Shown here piece after piece: positions 26,474 to 34,386 of a stretch of DNA of 64,000 nt (position 1 is its first letter; each line of letters begins with the position of its first letter). The DNA lies in contig JAGOJY010000007.1 in the NCBI GenBank assembly GCA_017994815.1, forward strand, positions 60,968-124,967. Reading direction: 5' to 3'. Under the pieces are notes generated by a model, which saw only the letters and a program-made list of their open reading frames with translations, searched no databases and was not told the origin of the DNA. A program made the position numbers and the translations under genes. This stretch comes from Acidobacteriota bacterium (GTDB lineage: Bacteria > Acidobacteriota > Polarisedimenticolia > J045).

Positions 26474-27415
26474 ATGTCCACGGCTGACCTCAAGGTCTTC
26501 GGTGGGTCGGCTCATCCCGAGCTGACCGAGGAGATCTGCCGGTTCCTCGGGCTCACCCCGGGCGCGCTCGAACTGCAGCGCTTCAGCGACGGCGAGCTCT
26601 ACATCCAAATCCTGGAGAACGTGCGCGGCGCGGACGTGTTCGTGATCCAGCCGACGATCCCGCCGGCCGAGAACACGCTGCAGCTGCTGCTGATGATCGA
26701 TGCGTTCCGGCGCTCCTCGGCGGCGCGCATCACGGTCGTGGTGCCGTACTTCGGCTACGCGCGGCAGGAACGCAAGGACAAGCCGCGCGTGCCGATCAGC
26801 GCCAAGCTGATGGCCGACCTGATCGAGGCCGCCGGCGCCGACCGCGTGCTGACGATGGACCTCCACGCGCCCGCGATCCAGGGCTTCTTCAACGTACCGG
26901 TGGACCACCTGTTCGCCGCCCCGGTGCTGATCCAGCACCTGCAGGGGCACGGGCTGCAGGACATGGTCGTCGTCTCGCCGGACGCCGGCGGCGTGGAGCG
27001 CGCGCGGTTCTACTCGAAGAAGCTCGGCGGCTCGCTGGCGATCATCGACAAGCGCCGCAAGGGCCCCAACGTGGCGGAGTCGATCCACGTCATCGGCGAT
27101 GTGGAGGGCTGCGACTGCGTCGTCGTGGACGACATCATCGACACCGCCGGGACCCTGCACGGTGCCGTCACGGCGCTGCAGCGGGCCGGCGCGCGCAGCG
27201 TGCGCGGCTGCTTCACGCACCCCGTGCTGTCCGGGCGGGCGCTCGAGCGGCTGCGCGAGTCGCCGATCGTGGAGGTCGCTGTGACGGACACGATCCCGCT
27301 CGACGACACACGCGCGAATTTCGAGAAGATCCGGGTGCTGTCGGTCGCGCCGCTTCTCGGCGAAGCGATCCGGCGGACCCACACCAACTCGTCGATCAGC
27401 TCGTTGTTCATGTAA
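26474..27415 (+). CDS. prs: Ribose-phosphate pyrophosphokinase (PRPP synthase)
   Basis: 313 residues, class I PRPP synthase. FSDGELYIQILENVRG, YFGYARQERK, DLHAPAIQGFF, the flexible-loop region IDKRRKGPN and the PRPP loop VVVDDIIDTAGTL are intact, and the C-terminus ends THTNSSISSLF, typical of the family. It makes PRPP from ribose-5-phosphate and ATP for nucleotides, His, Trp, NAD and, here, possibly the prenyl-phosphate ribose donor of the UbiA enzyme at 15. AGGAG lies 5-10 nt before the ATG. Confidence 0.97.
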   Translation: MSTADLKVFGGSAHPELTEEICRFLGLTPGALELQRFSDGELYIQILENVRGADVFVIQPTIPPAENTLQLLLMIDAFRRSSAARITVVVPYFGYARQERKDKPRVPISAKLMADLIEAAGADRVLTMDLHAPAIQGFFNVPVDHLFAAPVLIQHLQGHGLQDMVVVSPDAGGVERARFYSKKLGGSLAIIDKRRKGPNVAESIHVIGDVEGCDCVVVDDIIDTAGTLHGAVTALQRAGARSVRGCFTHPVLSGRALERLRESPIVEVAVTDTIPLDDTRANFEKIRVLSVAPLLGEAIRRTHTNSSISSLFM

Positions 27416-27429
27416 CGGTCGTTGACGTG

Positions 27430-27449
27430 GGGGCGCCGGCCGGCGCCCC
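27430..27449. promoter_or_regulatory. 20-bp perfect GC palindrome before rplY
   Basis: GGGGCGCCGG followed at once by its reverse complement, between the prs stop (27415) and the rplY ribosome site (AGGAAAGGA at 27452). As RNA it would form a stable hairpin. It may attenuate transcription into rplY, protect the prs mRNA end, or be an L25-binding site for feedback. Confidence 0.35.
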
Positions 27450-27472
27450 GCAGGAAAGGACAGGTCGCACCC

Positions 27473-28162
27473 ATGATCCAGGAGTTCCACCTCGAGGTCG
27501 GCACCCGCCACGAGCACGGCAAGAACGCCGCGGGACGCGTCCGCCGGCGCAACCTCGTTCCCGCCGTCGTCTATGGCGGCGGCCGCGAGCCGGAGTCGGT
27601 GGAGGTCGACCCGCGCAAGATCGAGTCGATCATCCGCTCCGAGCGGGGCCTCAACACCCTGATCCACCTGCGGATCGGCGATCGCGAGTTGCGCCGCATG
27701 GTGATGATCCGCGACATCCAGCGCCATCCCGTGACCGAGCGGATCCTGCACGCCGACTTCGTCCGCGTGGAGATGGACCAGAAGATCGAGGTCTCGGTCC
27801 CGGTGCACCTCGAAGGGACCCCGCTGGGCGTCAAGAACGAGGGCGGGCTGGTCGAGTTCGTGCGCCGCCACGTCGAGGTGATGGTCCTCCCGAGCAACAT
27901 CCCCGACGCGCTGACGGCCGACATCTCGGAGCTGCACGTCGGCCAGCACCTCGCGGCCGGCGATCTCAAGCTGCCGGAGGGCGCCACGCTGACGACGCCG
28001 CCGACCGAGACGATCGTCACCGTGGTCACCAAGGCCGCCGCCGAGGTCGAGGAGGCCGCGCCGGCCGAGGCCGCGACCGAGGAAGGCGCCGCGCCGGCCG
28101 AGGGCGCCGAGCCGTCCAAGGACAAGGAAAAGGAACGGGACCGGGACAAGGACAAGGGTTAG
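27473..28162 (+). CDS. rplY: Ribosomal protein bL25, long CTC form
   Basis: 229 residues. The N-terminal L25 domain (about 1-95; KNAAGRVRRRNLVPAVVYGGG, RDIQRHPVTERILHADFVRV) binds 5S rRNA. A CTC/TL5 beta domain follows (about 96-185; EGTPLGVKNEGGLVEFVRRHVEV) and a 40-residue Ala/Glu then Lys/Asp/Glu-rich tail. ATG at 27473. The order prs-rplY-pth is standard. Confidence 0.95.
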   Translation: MIQEFHLEVGTRHEHGKNAAGRVRRRNLVPAVVYGGGREPESVEVDPRKIESIIRSERGLNTLIHLRIGDRELRRMVMIRDIQRHPVTERILHADFVRVEMDQKIEVSVPVHLEGTPLGVKNEGGLVEFVRRHVEVMVLPSNIPDALTADISELHVGQHLAAGDLKLPEGATLTTPPTETIVTVVTKAAAEVEEAAPAEAATEEGAAPAEGAEPSKDKEKERDRDKDKG

Positions 28163-28169
28163 TCCTCCC

Positions 28170-28748
28170 GTGCGCGGCGTCGTCGGCCTCGGCAACCCGG
28201 GCGAGGAGTACGCCGACACGCGCCACAACGTCGGCTTCGACGTCGTGCGCCTTTTGGCAGGGCGACACCGCATCGACCTCGGGCGCGTCCGCCACCGGGC
28301 GCGCTTCGGGCTCGGTACGATCGCCGGCGAAAGGGTGCTGCTGGCGCTGCCGCTGACGTACATGAACCTCTCCGGCGAGGCGGTCCGGCCGCTCCTGGCC
28401 TACCACGGGCTCGGCCCGGCGGACTTGGTGGTCGTGCACGACGAGGCCGACCTCGAGCCCGGCACGGTGCGGGTCAAGTCCGGCGGCGGCACGGCGGGGC
28501 ACAACGGCGTCACGTCGATCGCCGATCACCTCGGCACGACCGACTTCGTCCGCGTGCGGATCGGGATCGGGCGGCCGCGGGGCGGGGTGGGCGAGCTGGT
28601 GGACCATGTCCTGCGCCGGCCCGGGCGCGAGGAGGCGGAGCTGCTCGCCGCGGCCCGGGAGCGGGGCGCGGACGCGGTCGAGGCGCTCCTGCGGGAGGGG
28701 CTGGAGCGGGCCATGAACAAGTTCAACCGGCGCGAACCGGCGCCCTGA
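28170..28748 (+). CDS. pth: Peptidyl-tRNA hydrolase
   Basis: 192 residues. GLGNPGEEYADTRHNVGFD carries the catalytic His and Asn; PLTYMNLSGEAV, VHDEADLEPGTVRVKSGGGTAGHNG and FVRVRIGIGRP follow. It recycles peptidyl-tRNA released from stalled ribosomes. GTG start at 28170, 7 nt after rplY. The ychF gene that often follows is absent here and the rpsF operon comes next. Confidence 0.96.
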   Translation: MRGVVGLGNPGEEYADTRHNVGFDVVRLLAGRHRIDLGRVRHRARFGLGTIAGERVLLALPLTYMNLSGEAVRPLLAYHGLGPADLVVVHDEADLEPGTVRVKSGGGTAGHNGVTSIADHLGTTDFVRVRIGIGRPRGGVGELVDHVLRRPGREEAELLAAARERGADAVEALLREGLERAMNKFNRREPAP

Positions 28749-28773
28749 GCGCGGCCCCGCCGGCCCCGGCCGT

Positions 28774-28802
28774 TTGGCCCTACGGGCCGTCCGTGCTATC
28801 GT
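28774..28802 (+). promoter_or_regulatory. Candidate sigma-70 promoter of the rpsF-rpsR-rplI operon
   Basis: TTGGCC (28774-28779), 17-bp spacer, TATCGT (28797-28802). The predicted start near 28809 leaves an 89-nt leader before rpsF. Confidence 0.5.
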
Positions 28803-28823
28803 CCCGCGGTTTCCGAGCTTCCC

Positions 28824-28872
28824 GCCGGGCCCAGCGGCCCGGCCACATACCCTCGCCCCGGCGCGACCGGGG
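28824..28872 (+). promoter_or_regulatory. Structured rpsF leader with two perfect hairpins
   Basis: GCCGGGCC/GGCCCGGC with a CAGC tetraloop (28824-28843), then CCCCGG/CCGGGG with a CGCGA loop (28856-28872). rpsF leaders in many bacteria carry an S6:S18-binding RNA that represses the operon. The hairpins here are compatible with that kind of control, but I cannot show the specific CCG-bulge motif. Confidence 0.4.
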
Positions 28873-28897
28873 CCACAGACCGGGAGGGACGTACCGC

Positions 28898-29398
28898 ATG
28901 CTGCGTCGCTACGAGATGGTTCTCGTCGCGGCACCCACGATCCCCGAGGAAGAGCACGACAAGCAGATCACCGTCTTCGAGCAGCTGATCGCCGAGCGCG
29001 GTGGCGTCGTGCACAAGGTGGACCGCTGGGGGCGCCGCAAGCTGGCCTACACGATCCGCAAGGCCCAGGAAGGCAACTACACGCTCTTGCTCTACGACGC
29101 CGAGCCGGAGGTCGAGCGCGAGTTCGTCCGGCGGCTGAAGCTGTCCGACACCTTCCTGCGCTTCCTGTCGGTCCGCGCCGACCACGAGAAGCCGCCCACG
29201 CCGGAGGAGCGCGCCGCGCTGGAGGAGGGCCGCCGGGACCAGCTGCGCCGCGCCGCCGAGCGGGCGGAGCAGGCCGCCGCGCTCGAGGCCGGCGTCGTCG
29301 CGCCCACCGACGAGGAGGGCGGCGAGGACTTCGAGGACTTCGACGAAGACGACGAGTGGACTGAGGACGACCGCCGCGGCCCACGCGAGGAGGCCTGA
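28898..29398 (+). CDS. rpsF: Ribosomal protein bS6
   Basis: 166 residues. [40 protein letters not shown] and [21 protein letters not shown] are standard S6. The C-terminal 65 residues are an extra Ala/Glu- then Asp/Glu-rich extension. GGGAGGGA precedes the ATG at 28898. The stop overlaps the rpsR start by 1 nt (TGATG). S6 pairs with S18 in the small-subunit platform. Confidence 0.97.
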   Translation: MLRRYEMVLVAAPTIPEEEHDKQITVFEQLIAERGGVVHKVDRWGRRKLAYTIRKAQEGNYTLLLYDAEPEVEREFVRRLKLSDTFLRFLSVRADHEKPPTPEERAALEEGRRDQLRRAAERAEQAAALEAGVVAPTDEEGGEDFEDFDEDDEWTEDDRRGPREEA

Positions 29399-29646
29399 TG
29401 AGCACCGGTCCCCGCCGGCGCGGACGCCGGTTCCTGTTCAAGCGTCGCAAGTACTGCAAGTTCTGCGAGTCGAAGATCGAGCCGATCGACTACAAGGACA
29501 TCCGCACCCTGCAGAACTACATCCCCGAGCGGGCGAAGATCCTGCCCCGCCGCGTCTCGGGCACCTGCGCGGACCACCAGCGCCAGCTCGGCCTCGCCAT
29601 CAAGCGCGCGCGGCACCTGGCCCTGCTCCCGTTCACCGCGGACTGA
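29398..29646 (+). CDS. rpsR: Ribosomal protein bS18 (cysteine-containing, zinc-ribbon type)
   Basis: 82 residues. [37 protein letters not shown] is canonical, and CKFC plus the later GTCADHQ supply the cysteine/histidine set of the zinc-binding form. It overlaps rpsF and is 12 bp before rplI. Confidence 0.97.
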   Translation: MSTGPRRRGRRFLFKRRKYCKFCESKIEPIDYKDIRTLQNYIPERAKILPRRVSGTCADHQRQLGLAIKRARHLALLPFTAD

Positions 29647-29658
29647 CCGGAGGCCACG

Positions 29659-30123
29659 ATGCGCATCGTCCTGCGGGAGGACGTCCCCCACGTGGGCCGC
29701 CGCGGTGAGGTGGTCAAGGTGGCGGACGGCTACGCCCGCAACTACCTGATTCCGAAGCGGCTGGCGTACCTGTTCACCGACGGCGTCGAGCGCCAGGTCG
29801 AGACCGAGTTGCGGGCGCGCACGGCGCGCGAGCAGCGCGAGAAGGTGGAGGCGGGCGCCCTGGCCGACCGGCTGCGGGGCCTGGACGTGCTCCGCTTCTT
29901 CCGCCGGGTCGGCGAGACCGGCAGCCTCTACGGTTCGGTGACCTCGCCCGACATCGCCGAGGCCCTCGGCGAGCGGGGCCTCGAGATCGACCGGCGACAG
30001 ATCCGGCTCGACGAGCCGATCAAGCGCCCGGGCACGTTCCGCGTCCCGGTCCACCTGCACCGCGAGGTCGAGGTGGAGATCGTCGTCGAGGTCGAGCCGG
30101 AGGAGGCGGCACCGGCAACGTGA
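29659..30123 (+). CDS. rplI: Ribosomal protein bL9
   Basis: 154 residues: N-domain MRIVLREDVPHVGRRGEVVKVADGYARNYLIPK, long connecting helix, and C-domain (LYGSVTSPDIAEAL, IDRRQIRLDEPIK). GGAGG precedes the ATG. The stop overlaps the GTG of the next membrane-protein gene. Confidence 0.97.
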   Translation: MRIVLREDVPHVGRRGEVVKVADGYARNYLIPKRLAYLFTDGVERQVETELRARTAREQREKVEAGALADRLRGLDVLRFFRRVGETGSLYGSVTSPDIAEALGERGLEIDRRQIRLDEPIKRPGTFRVPVHLHREVEVEIVVEVEPEEAAPAT

Positions 30124-30575
30124 GCACGTCGAACCAGCGCGTCCTGCGCGGTCTTCTGGCCGGCGTCCTGGCGTGGGTCGTCCCGGGCGCCGGGCATCTC
30201 CTCGTGGGCGCACGCGGGCGGGCCGCGATCTTCTTCGTGCTGATGGTGCTGACCGTCGGCCTCGGTCTGGCCTTCGACGGCAACCTGTCGGTCGTCGATC
30301 CGCGCACGCCGGTGCTCTCGCGCCTGCAGGTCGCGACGAACCTCGCGATCGGCCCGGTCGAGCCGGTGGTGCGCACCTCGCTCTACGGCGCTTTGGTGTA
30401 CAACCCGTCGGGCCTCTCGCCCTCGGCCGCCGAGCGCGAGGCGATGCGGCGGCGGCGCGAGCGCGCGTTCGCGACGTGGAGCGCGTACGGGACGGCGTAC
30501 CTGCTCGCGGCGGGCTTGATGAACGTGCTTCTGGTCCTCGACGCGTGGGATATCGCGATCGGGCGCAAGGAGTGA
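30120..30575 (+). CDS. Small membrane protein of unknown function
   Basis: 151 residues with about four hydrophobic segments. The first contains VPGAGHLLVGARGRAAIFF, a glycine-rich signature seen in several uncharacterised small membrane families. A soluble Arg-rich stretch (EREAMRRRRERAF) precedes the last segment. GTG start overlapping the rplI stop. This position after rplI in a translation operon suggests co-expression, but nothing indicates a biochemical role. Confidence 0.7.
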   Translation: MSTSNQRVLRGLLAGVLAWVVPGAGHLLVGARGRAAIFFVLMVLTVGLGLAFDGNLSVVDPRTPVLSRLQVATNLAIGPVEPVVRTSLYGALVYNPSGLSPSAAEREAMRRRRERAFATWSAYGTAYLLAAGLMNVLLVLDAWDIAIGRKE

Positions 30576-30576
30576 C

Positions 30577-30741
30577 GTGCGGCACCTGGCCCACATCCTG
30601 GTCTTTTCCGGGATCCTGAGCGTGTTCTTCGCCGCGCTGAGCGGGCGGCCGGGCCGGCGCCTGCGCCTCGGCGCGGTGCTGTTCGCGGCGCTGGCCGGCG
30701 GCGCGCTGGTCCTGGGCCTGGTCATGGGCGCGGTCACCTGA
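30577..30741 (+). CDS. 54-residue two-span membrane protein
   Basis: Short frame starting VRHLAHILVFSGILSV at a GTG 1 nt after the preceding stop and ending 4 nt before the VanZ ATG, which fits tight operon packing. Two hydrophobic helices (about 4-21 and 32-52) are separated by the basic turn SGRPGRRLRLG, which predicts both ends outside. No cysteines or obvious motif. Function unknown. Confidence 0.55.
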   Translation: MRHLAHILVFSGILSVFFAALSGRPGRRLRLGAVLFAALAGGALVLGLVMGAVT

Positions 30742-30745
30742 CGCC

Positions 30746-31141
30746 ATGGCCTCCGTCGCAGAGCGGGCATCCGCCTGGCGCTGGGCTCGTCTGTTGCTCC
30801 CCGTGCTCCTGATGGGTGCGATCGCCTGGAACTCGCACCGGCCGATGCCGTTGGCGCTGCGCCACGGGCTGGACAAGGTGGTCCACGCGTTGGTGTTCGG
30901 GATCCTCGCGCTGTTGTGGCTCTTGGCGCTCGCGCCGCGCCAGCCGGGTGCCCGCGCGGCGTTCGGGCCGGCGCTGCTCGCGTTATCGATCACCTCCGTC
31001 TGGGGCATCCTCGACGAGATCCACCAGAGCTACGTCCCGGGCCGCACGCCCTCCACCGCCGATGCCGCGGCGGACTTCGCCGGCGCGGCGATCGCCGCCG
31101 CGGCGTTCGTGCGCTCGCGGGCGCGGTCGCGCGCGACGTGA
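30746..31141 (+). CDS. VanZ-family membrane protein
   Basis: 131 residues, four hydrophobic segments. The VanZ signature DKVVHALVFGILALL and WGILDEIHQSYVPGRTPSTADAAADFAGA is complete. VanZ gives low teicoplanin resistance in enterococci, but most relatives are uncharacterised envelope proteins. The stop overlaps a GTG of the next frame, and the DHH gene follows. Confidence 0.9.
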   Translation: MASVAERASAWRWARLLLPVLLMGAIAWNSHRPMPLALRHGLDKVVHALVFGILALLWLLALAPRQPGARAAFGPALLALSITSVWGILDEIHQSYVPGRTPSTADAAADFAGAAIAAAAFVRSRARSRAT

Positions 31142-31152
31142 GGGAGGCGGGC

Positions 31153-32547
31153 GTGCCGATCGCGGTGGTCTGCCAGAGCAAGACGCACGCGCTGTTGCTC
31201 GTGCAGGCACTGGACGTCCCGCTGGACGACATCGTTTTCGGGGTCGAGTCGGAGGCGCTGGAGCGCTACGTCCGCAAGATCGGCGCGCGCGCGGTGCGCG
31301 GCTCCGTGCGGGACCGCGCGCTGTACCGGGAACTCCTGCCGGCCTCGCTGCTGGTGATCTCGCCGCGCGACCCGCGGCGGATCAAGCCGATGCTGGACGC
31401 CGCCGCCCGGGAGCGCGGCGAGACTCCGGTCCTGGTGTTCTCGGTGGTCCCGCTCGACCGACTGCCGGTCGATCCGAACGACTACGCCTGGGCCTACTTC
31501 GCGAGCGCCGGCCAGGCGCTGCAGCAGGTGCTCAAGCCGGGCGTGCGCTTCGCGCGCGCGCGGATCATGGTCCGCCGTCTGCGCGAGGCGCTGGCCGACG
31601 CCGGGCGGATGCTGATCCTCCTGCAGGACGATCCCGACCCGGACGGCATCGCCTGCGGGCTTGCCCTGCGCACGCTGCTGGGCCGGAACCGGCTGACGAT
31701 GCCGATGGGCTCGTTCGGCGCGGTCTCCCGCCCCGAGAACCGCGCCATGCTGGAGGTGCTCGACCTCGAGGTGATCCAGGTCGACGAGCGCTCGCTGCGT
31801 GATTACGACCGGATCGTCATGGTCGACACGCAGCCGCCGCACCTGCGGCACCCGATCCCGCGCGTCGACGCCGTGATCGACCACCACCCGGTGCAGAACT
31901 CGTACGACTCGTGCTTCAAGGACGTGCGCAACACCTACGGCGCGACCGCCAGCGTGCTCTTGGAGTACCTGCGCGCCGAAGGCGTGCGGGTCAACGAGCG
32001 GCTGGCGACGGCGCTGCTGTACGCGATCCGGACCGACACGCTCCTCCTGGACCGGCCGGTGACCGAGGCCGACGTCGAGGCGTTCGCCTGGCTCTTCCCG
32101 CGCTCGAACACGAACTGGATCCGTCGCATCGAGCGCCCGGCGCTGCCGCGCGACGTCCTCGAGGCGTTCGCCGAGGGGCTGAAAGGGGCGCGGATCGAGG
32201 AGCGCGTGATCTTCAGCCACCTCGGCCGGGTCAGCCGCGAGGACACGATCCCGCAGCTCGCCGACTTCTGCCTGCAGATCGAAGGCGTGGACTGGTCCGC
32301 CGTCTCCGGCGTCGTGGGCCGCGAGCTGATCATGTCGGTCCGCAACGTGGGCTTCGTCCAGAAGGCGGGCGCGGTGATCAAGGCGGCGTTCTCCGAGGTC
32401 GGCTCCGCGGGCGGCCACCGCTCGATGGCCAAGGCCGTGATCCCGGTCGAGCGCCTGCCGCGCGAGCTCGGCGCCCCGGACGGCGAGGCGGTCGCGCACT
32501 GGATGGAAGAGCGCTTCCTCGCCGCACTGCGCGGCGCTTCTTCCTGA
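31153..32547 (+). CDS. DHH-family phosphoesterase with N-terminal TrkA-N-like domain
   Basis: 464 residues. An N-terminal Rossmann-like domain (about 1-125) lacks the GxGxxG nucleotide motif (VVCQSKTHALLL). It is followed by the DHH domain (DDPDPDGIACG, MVDTQP, VIDHHP, GATASVLLEYL) and DHHA1 with GGHRSMAKA. The metal-ligand Asp and His residues of nanoRNase/pAp-phosphatase enzymes are intact, so hydrolysis of short RNA, pAp or cyclic-dinucleotide products is likely. GGGAGG precedes the GTG at 31153. A GTG at 31138, overlapping the VanZ stop, is the alternative. Confidence 0.85.
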   Translation: MPIAVVCQSKTHALLLVQALDVPLDDIVFGVESEALERYVRKIGARAVRGSVRDRALYRELLPASLLVISPRDPRRIKPMLDAAARERGETPVLVFSVVPLDRLPVDPNDYAWAYFASAGQALQQVLKPGVRFARARIMVRRLREALADAGRMLILLQDDPDPDGIACGLALRTLLGRNRLTMPMGSFGAVSRPENRAMLEVLDLEVIQVDERSLRDYDRIVMVDTQPPHLRHPIPRVDAVIDHHPVQNSYDSCFKDVRNTYGATASVLLEYLRAEGVRVNERLATALLYAIRTDTLLLDRPVTEADVEAFAWLFPRSNTNWIRRIERPALPRDVLEAFAEGLKGARIEERVIFSHLGRVSREDTIPQLADFCLQIEGVDWSAVSGVVGRELIMSVRNVGFVQKAGAVIKAAFSEVGSAGGHRSMAKAVIPVERLPRELGAPDGEAVAHWMEERFLAALRGASS

Positions 32548-32594
32548 CTTCCGGGCGGACTCCGCGCCGTCAACTGCGAGTGAAACTGGCTCGA

Positions 32595-32614
32595 CCGCCG
32601 TCCCGGGACGGCGG
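32595..32614. terminator. Bidirectional terminator candidate
   Basis: A perfect 20-bp palindrome (CCGCCGTCCC and its reverse complement) lies between the convergent DHH gene and the metal-transporter permease gene. T-tracts are absent, as usual at this GC content. Confidence 0.55.
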
Positions 32615-32618
32615 AGCC

Positions 32619-33461
32619 TCACGCGGTGGTGCGGCGTGGCATCCCGCGGAACAGGAGCCAGCGCGCGAGCGCGAGCAGGAGGAGCGCCCCGCCGAACGTG
32701 GCCACGATCGTCGCGCCGGTCGGCAGGTCGAGCACGAACGACAGCCCGACGCCGCCGGCCGAGACCAGCGCGCCGACCGCCCAGCCGATCGCCAGCCGCA
32801 CCCCGAGCCGGTCCGAGAACAGCATCGCCGCGACCGCGGGGACGATCAGGAAGCAGAACACGAGCAAGACGCCGGCGATCGTGACCGACGAGGTCACCAC
32901 GAACCCGAACGAGACGTAGAACAGGAAGTCCCACCAGCGGATGTTGAGGCCCTGCCGCTCGGCCTCCTGTTCGTCGAGCGAGATCAAAAGGAAACGCCGG
33001 CGGCACGCGAAGTGGAACCCGCCGATCGCCGCGTACAGCACGGCCGTCTTCGCCAGTTCGGCCCACGTCACCGACAGGATGTTGCCGACCAGCATGTCCT
33101 TCAGGTGCTCGGTTTCCTGGCTGGCCTTGGACATCAGCAGGATTGCCAGCGCGGCCGAGACGGCGTAGACGATGCCGATCACGGCCTCCTGCGGGATGCG
33201 CGTGCGCCGGTGGACGCGGGTGAGCGCGAAGATCGCCGCCCCGAGGAAGGTGAACAGCAGCGAGACGACGTACGCGGCGTCGGAGTGCAGGTCGTAGCCG
33301 AGCAGGTAGGCCACGATCGTCCCCAGCGCCGCGATCTGCGCCAGCGAGAGATCGACGAAGATCACCCCGCGCTCGACGACGTGCACGCCGAGGTAGGCGT
33401 GGATCCCGGTCAGGATCAGGCTGGCGACGAACGCCGGCAGCAGCAGCTCGAGGATCGTCAC
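32619..33461 (-). CDS. znuB: Zinc/manganese ABC transporter permease (ZnuB family)
   Basis: 280 residues, about eight hydrophobic segments, ABC-3 permease signature (GVHVVERGVIFVDLSLAQIAALG, GIVYAVSAALAILLMSKA, LVGNILSVTW, DFLFYVSFGFVVTSSVTIAGVLLVF). The GTG overlaps the stop of the binding-protein gene, so the two are translationally coupled. No ATP-binding subunit gene is beside it, so the ATPase must be encoded elsewhere. Confidence 0.9.
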   Translation of the reverse strand: MTILELLLPAFVASLILTGIHAYLGVHVVERGVIFVDLSLAQIAALGTIVAYLLGYDLHSDAAYVVSLLFTFLGAAIFALTRVHRRTRIPQEAVIGIVYAVSAALAILLMSKASQETEHLKDMLVGNILSVTWAELAKTAVLYAAIGGFHFACRRRFLLISLDEQEAERQGLNIRWWDFLFYVSFGFVVTSSVTIAGVLLVFCFLIVPAVAAMLFSDRLGVRLAIGWAVGALVSAGGVGLSFVLDLPTGATIVATFGGALLLLALARWLLFRGMPRRTTA

Positions 33462-34378
33462 CGGGCTTCCCGCATCGCCGCGACGAACGCGTCGAGGTCG
33501 TGGTCGAACAGCGCGAAGTAGTCGGTGATCTCCGGCAGCCCGCCGACGGACGGGTAGAACACGAGGACGCGCGCGCCGGTCGCGGAGGCAATGTGCTTGG
33601 GCGTCTTCAGGTCGAAGTACGGCTCGACCAGGATCACCTTGATCCCGGCGTTCCGGACCAGGTTGATGATGTCCAGCGTGTGCGACGGGGTCGGCGGGAT
33701 CCCGGGCTTCGGCTCGACGTGGCCGGCGACCTCCAGCCCGAAGCGCTTGGCGAAGTTGGGCCACGAGTTGTGGAAGGTCACGATTTTCGTTCCGCGGAAC
33801 GGCGCCATCTTGGCCTGCCACTCGCCGAGCTTGGCGTCGAGCCGCTTCTCGAACGCCTGCAGGTTGGCCTGGTATGCGGCGGCCCCGGCGGGATCGAGCT
33901 CGGCCAGCCGCGCCGCGATCGCGCGGGCGACGACCCGCCCGTTTTCCGGGTCGGTCCAGTAGTGCGGGTTCCCGTAGGGGTGCACATCGCCCATCGCCCG
34001 CGTCACCTCGCCCGTCGGTCGCTGGAGGACCTCGCACCCGGCCGAAGCGTCGAGGTACCCCGGCGAGCCGGGGTGGATGCGGGCGTTGCGCGACTGGTCC
34101 ACGAGCGGCCGGAGGTAGCCCGCCTCGAGGTCGAGGCCGGCGACGACCAGCAGGTCGGCGCGCGAGAGCTGCAGGACGAGCGACGGCTTGGCGTCGACGT
34201 AGTGCGGGTCCTGGTAGCCCTTGGCCAGCGCGAACGTCGTCACGCGCGCGCCCCCGACGGCATCGGTGAGCGAGGCCAGGTCCTGCAGCGTGGTGACGAC
34301 GCGCAGCGCGGCGGGGCAGGGGAGAGTCGCCGCGGCGGAGAGGGTCGCGGTCAGCAGCACGAGGTGCAGCGGTCTCAT
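33458..34378 (-). CDS. znuA: Metal-binding periplasmic protein (ZnuA/SitA family)
   Basis: 306 residues with a signal peptide (about 1-23). Cluster A-I features: RVVTTLQDLASLTDAVGG, metal-ligand histidines in QDPHYVDAKPS (His59), GNPHYWTDPENG (His139) and VTFHNSWPNF (His203), and a C-terminal Asp in LFDHDLD. The His-rich loop of many zinc-specific ZnuA proteins is missing, so Mn or Fe is also possible. Eight bp after the porin gene. Confidence 0.9.
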   Translation of the reverse strand: MRPLHLVLLTATLSAAATLPCPAALRVVTTLQDLASLTDAVGGARVTTFALAKGYQDPHYVDAKPSLVLQLSRADLLVVAGLDLEAGYLRPLVDQSRNARIHPGSPGYLDASAGCEVLQRPTGEVTRAMGDVHPYGNPHYWTDPENGRVVARAIAARLAELDPAGAAAYQANLQAFEKRLDAKLGEWQAKMAPFRGTKIVTFHNSWPNFAKRFGLEVAGHVEPKPGIPPTPSHTLDIINLVRNAGIKVILVEPYFDLKTPKHIASATGARVLVFYPSVGGLPEITDYFALFDHDLDAFVAAMREAR

Positions 34379-34386
34379 GGCCGTCC

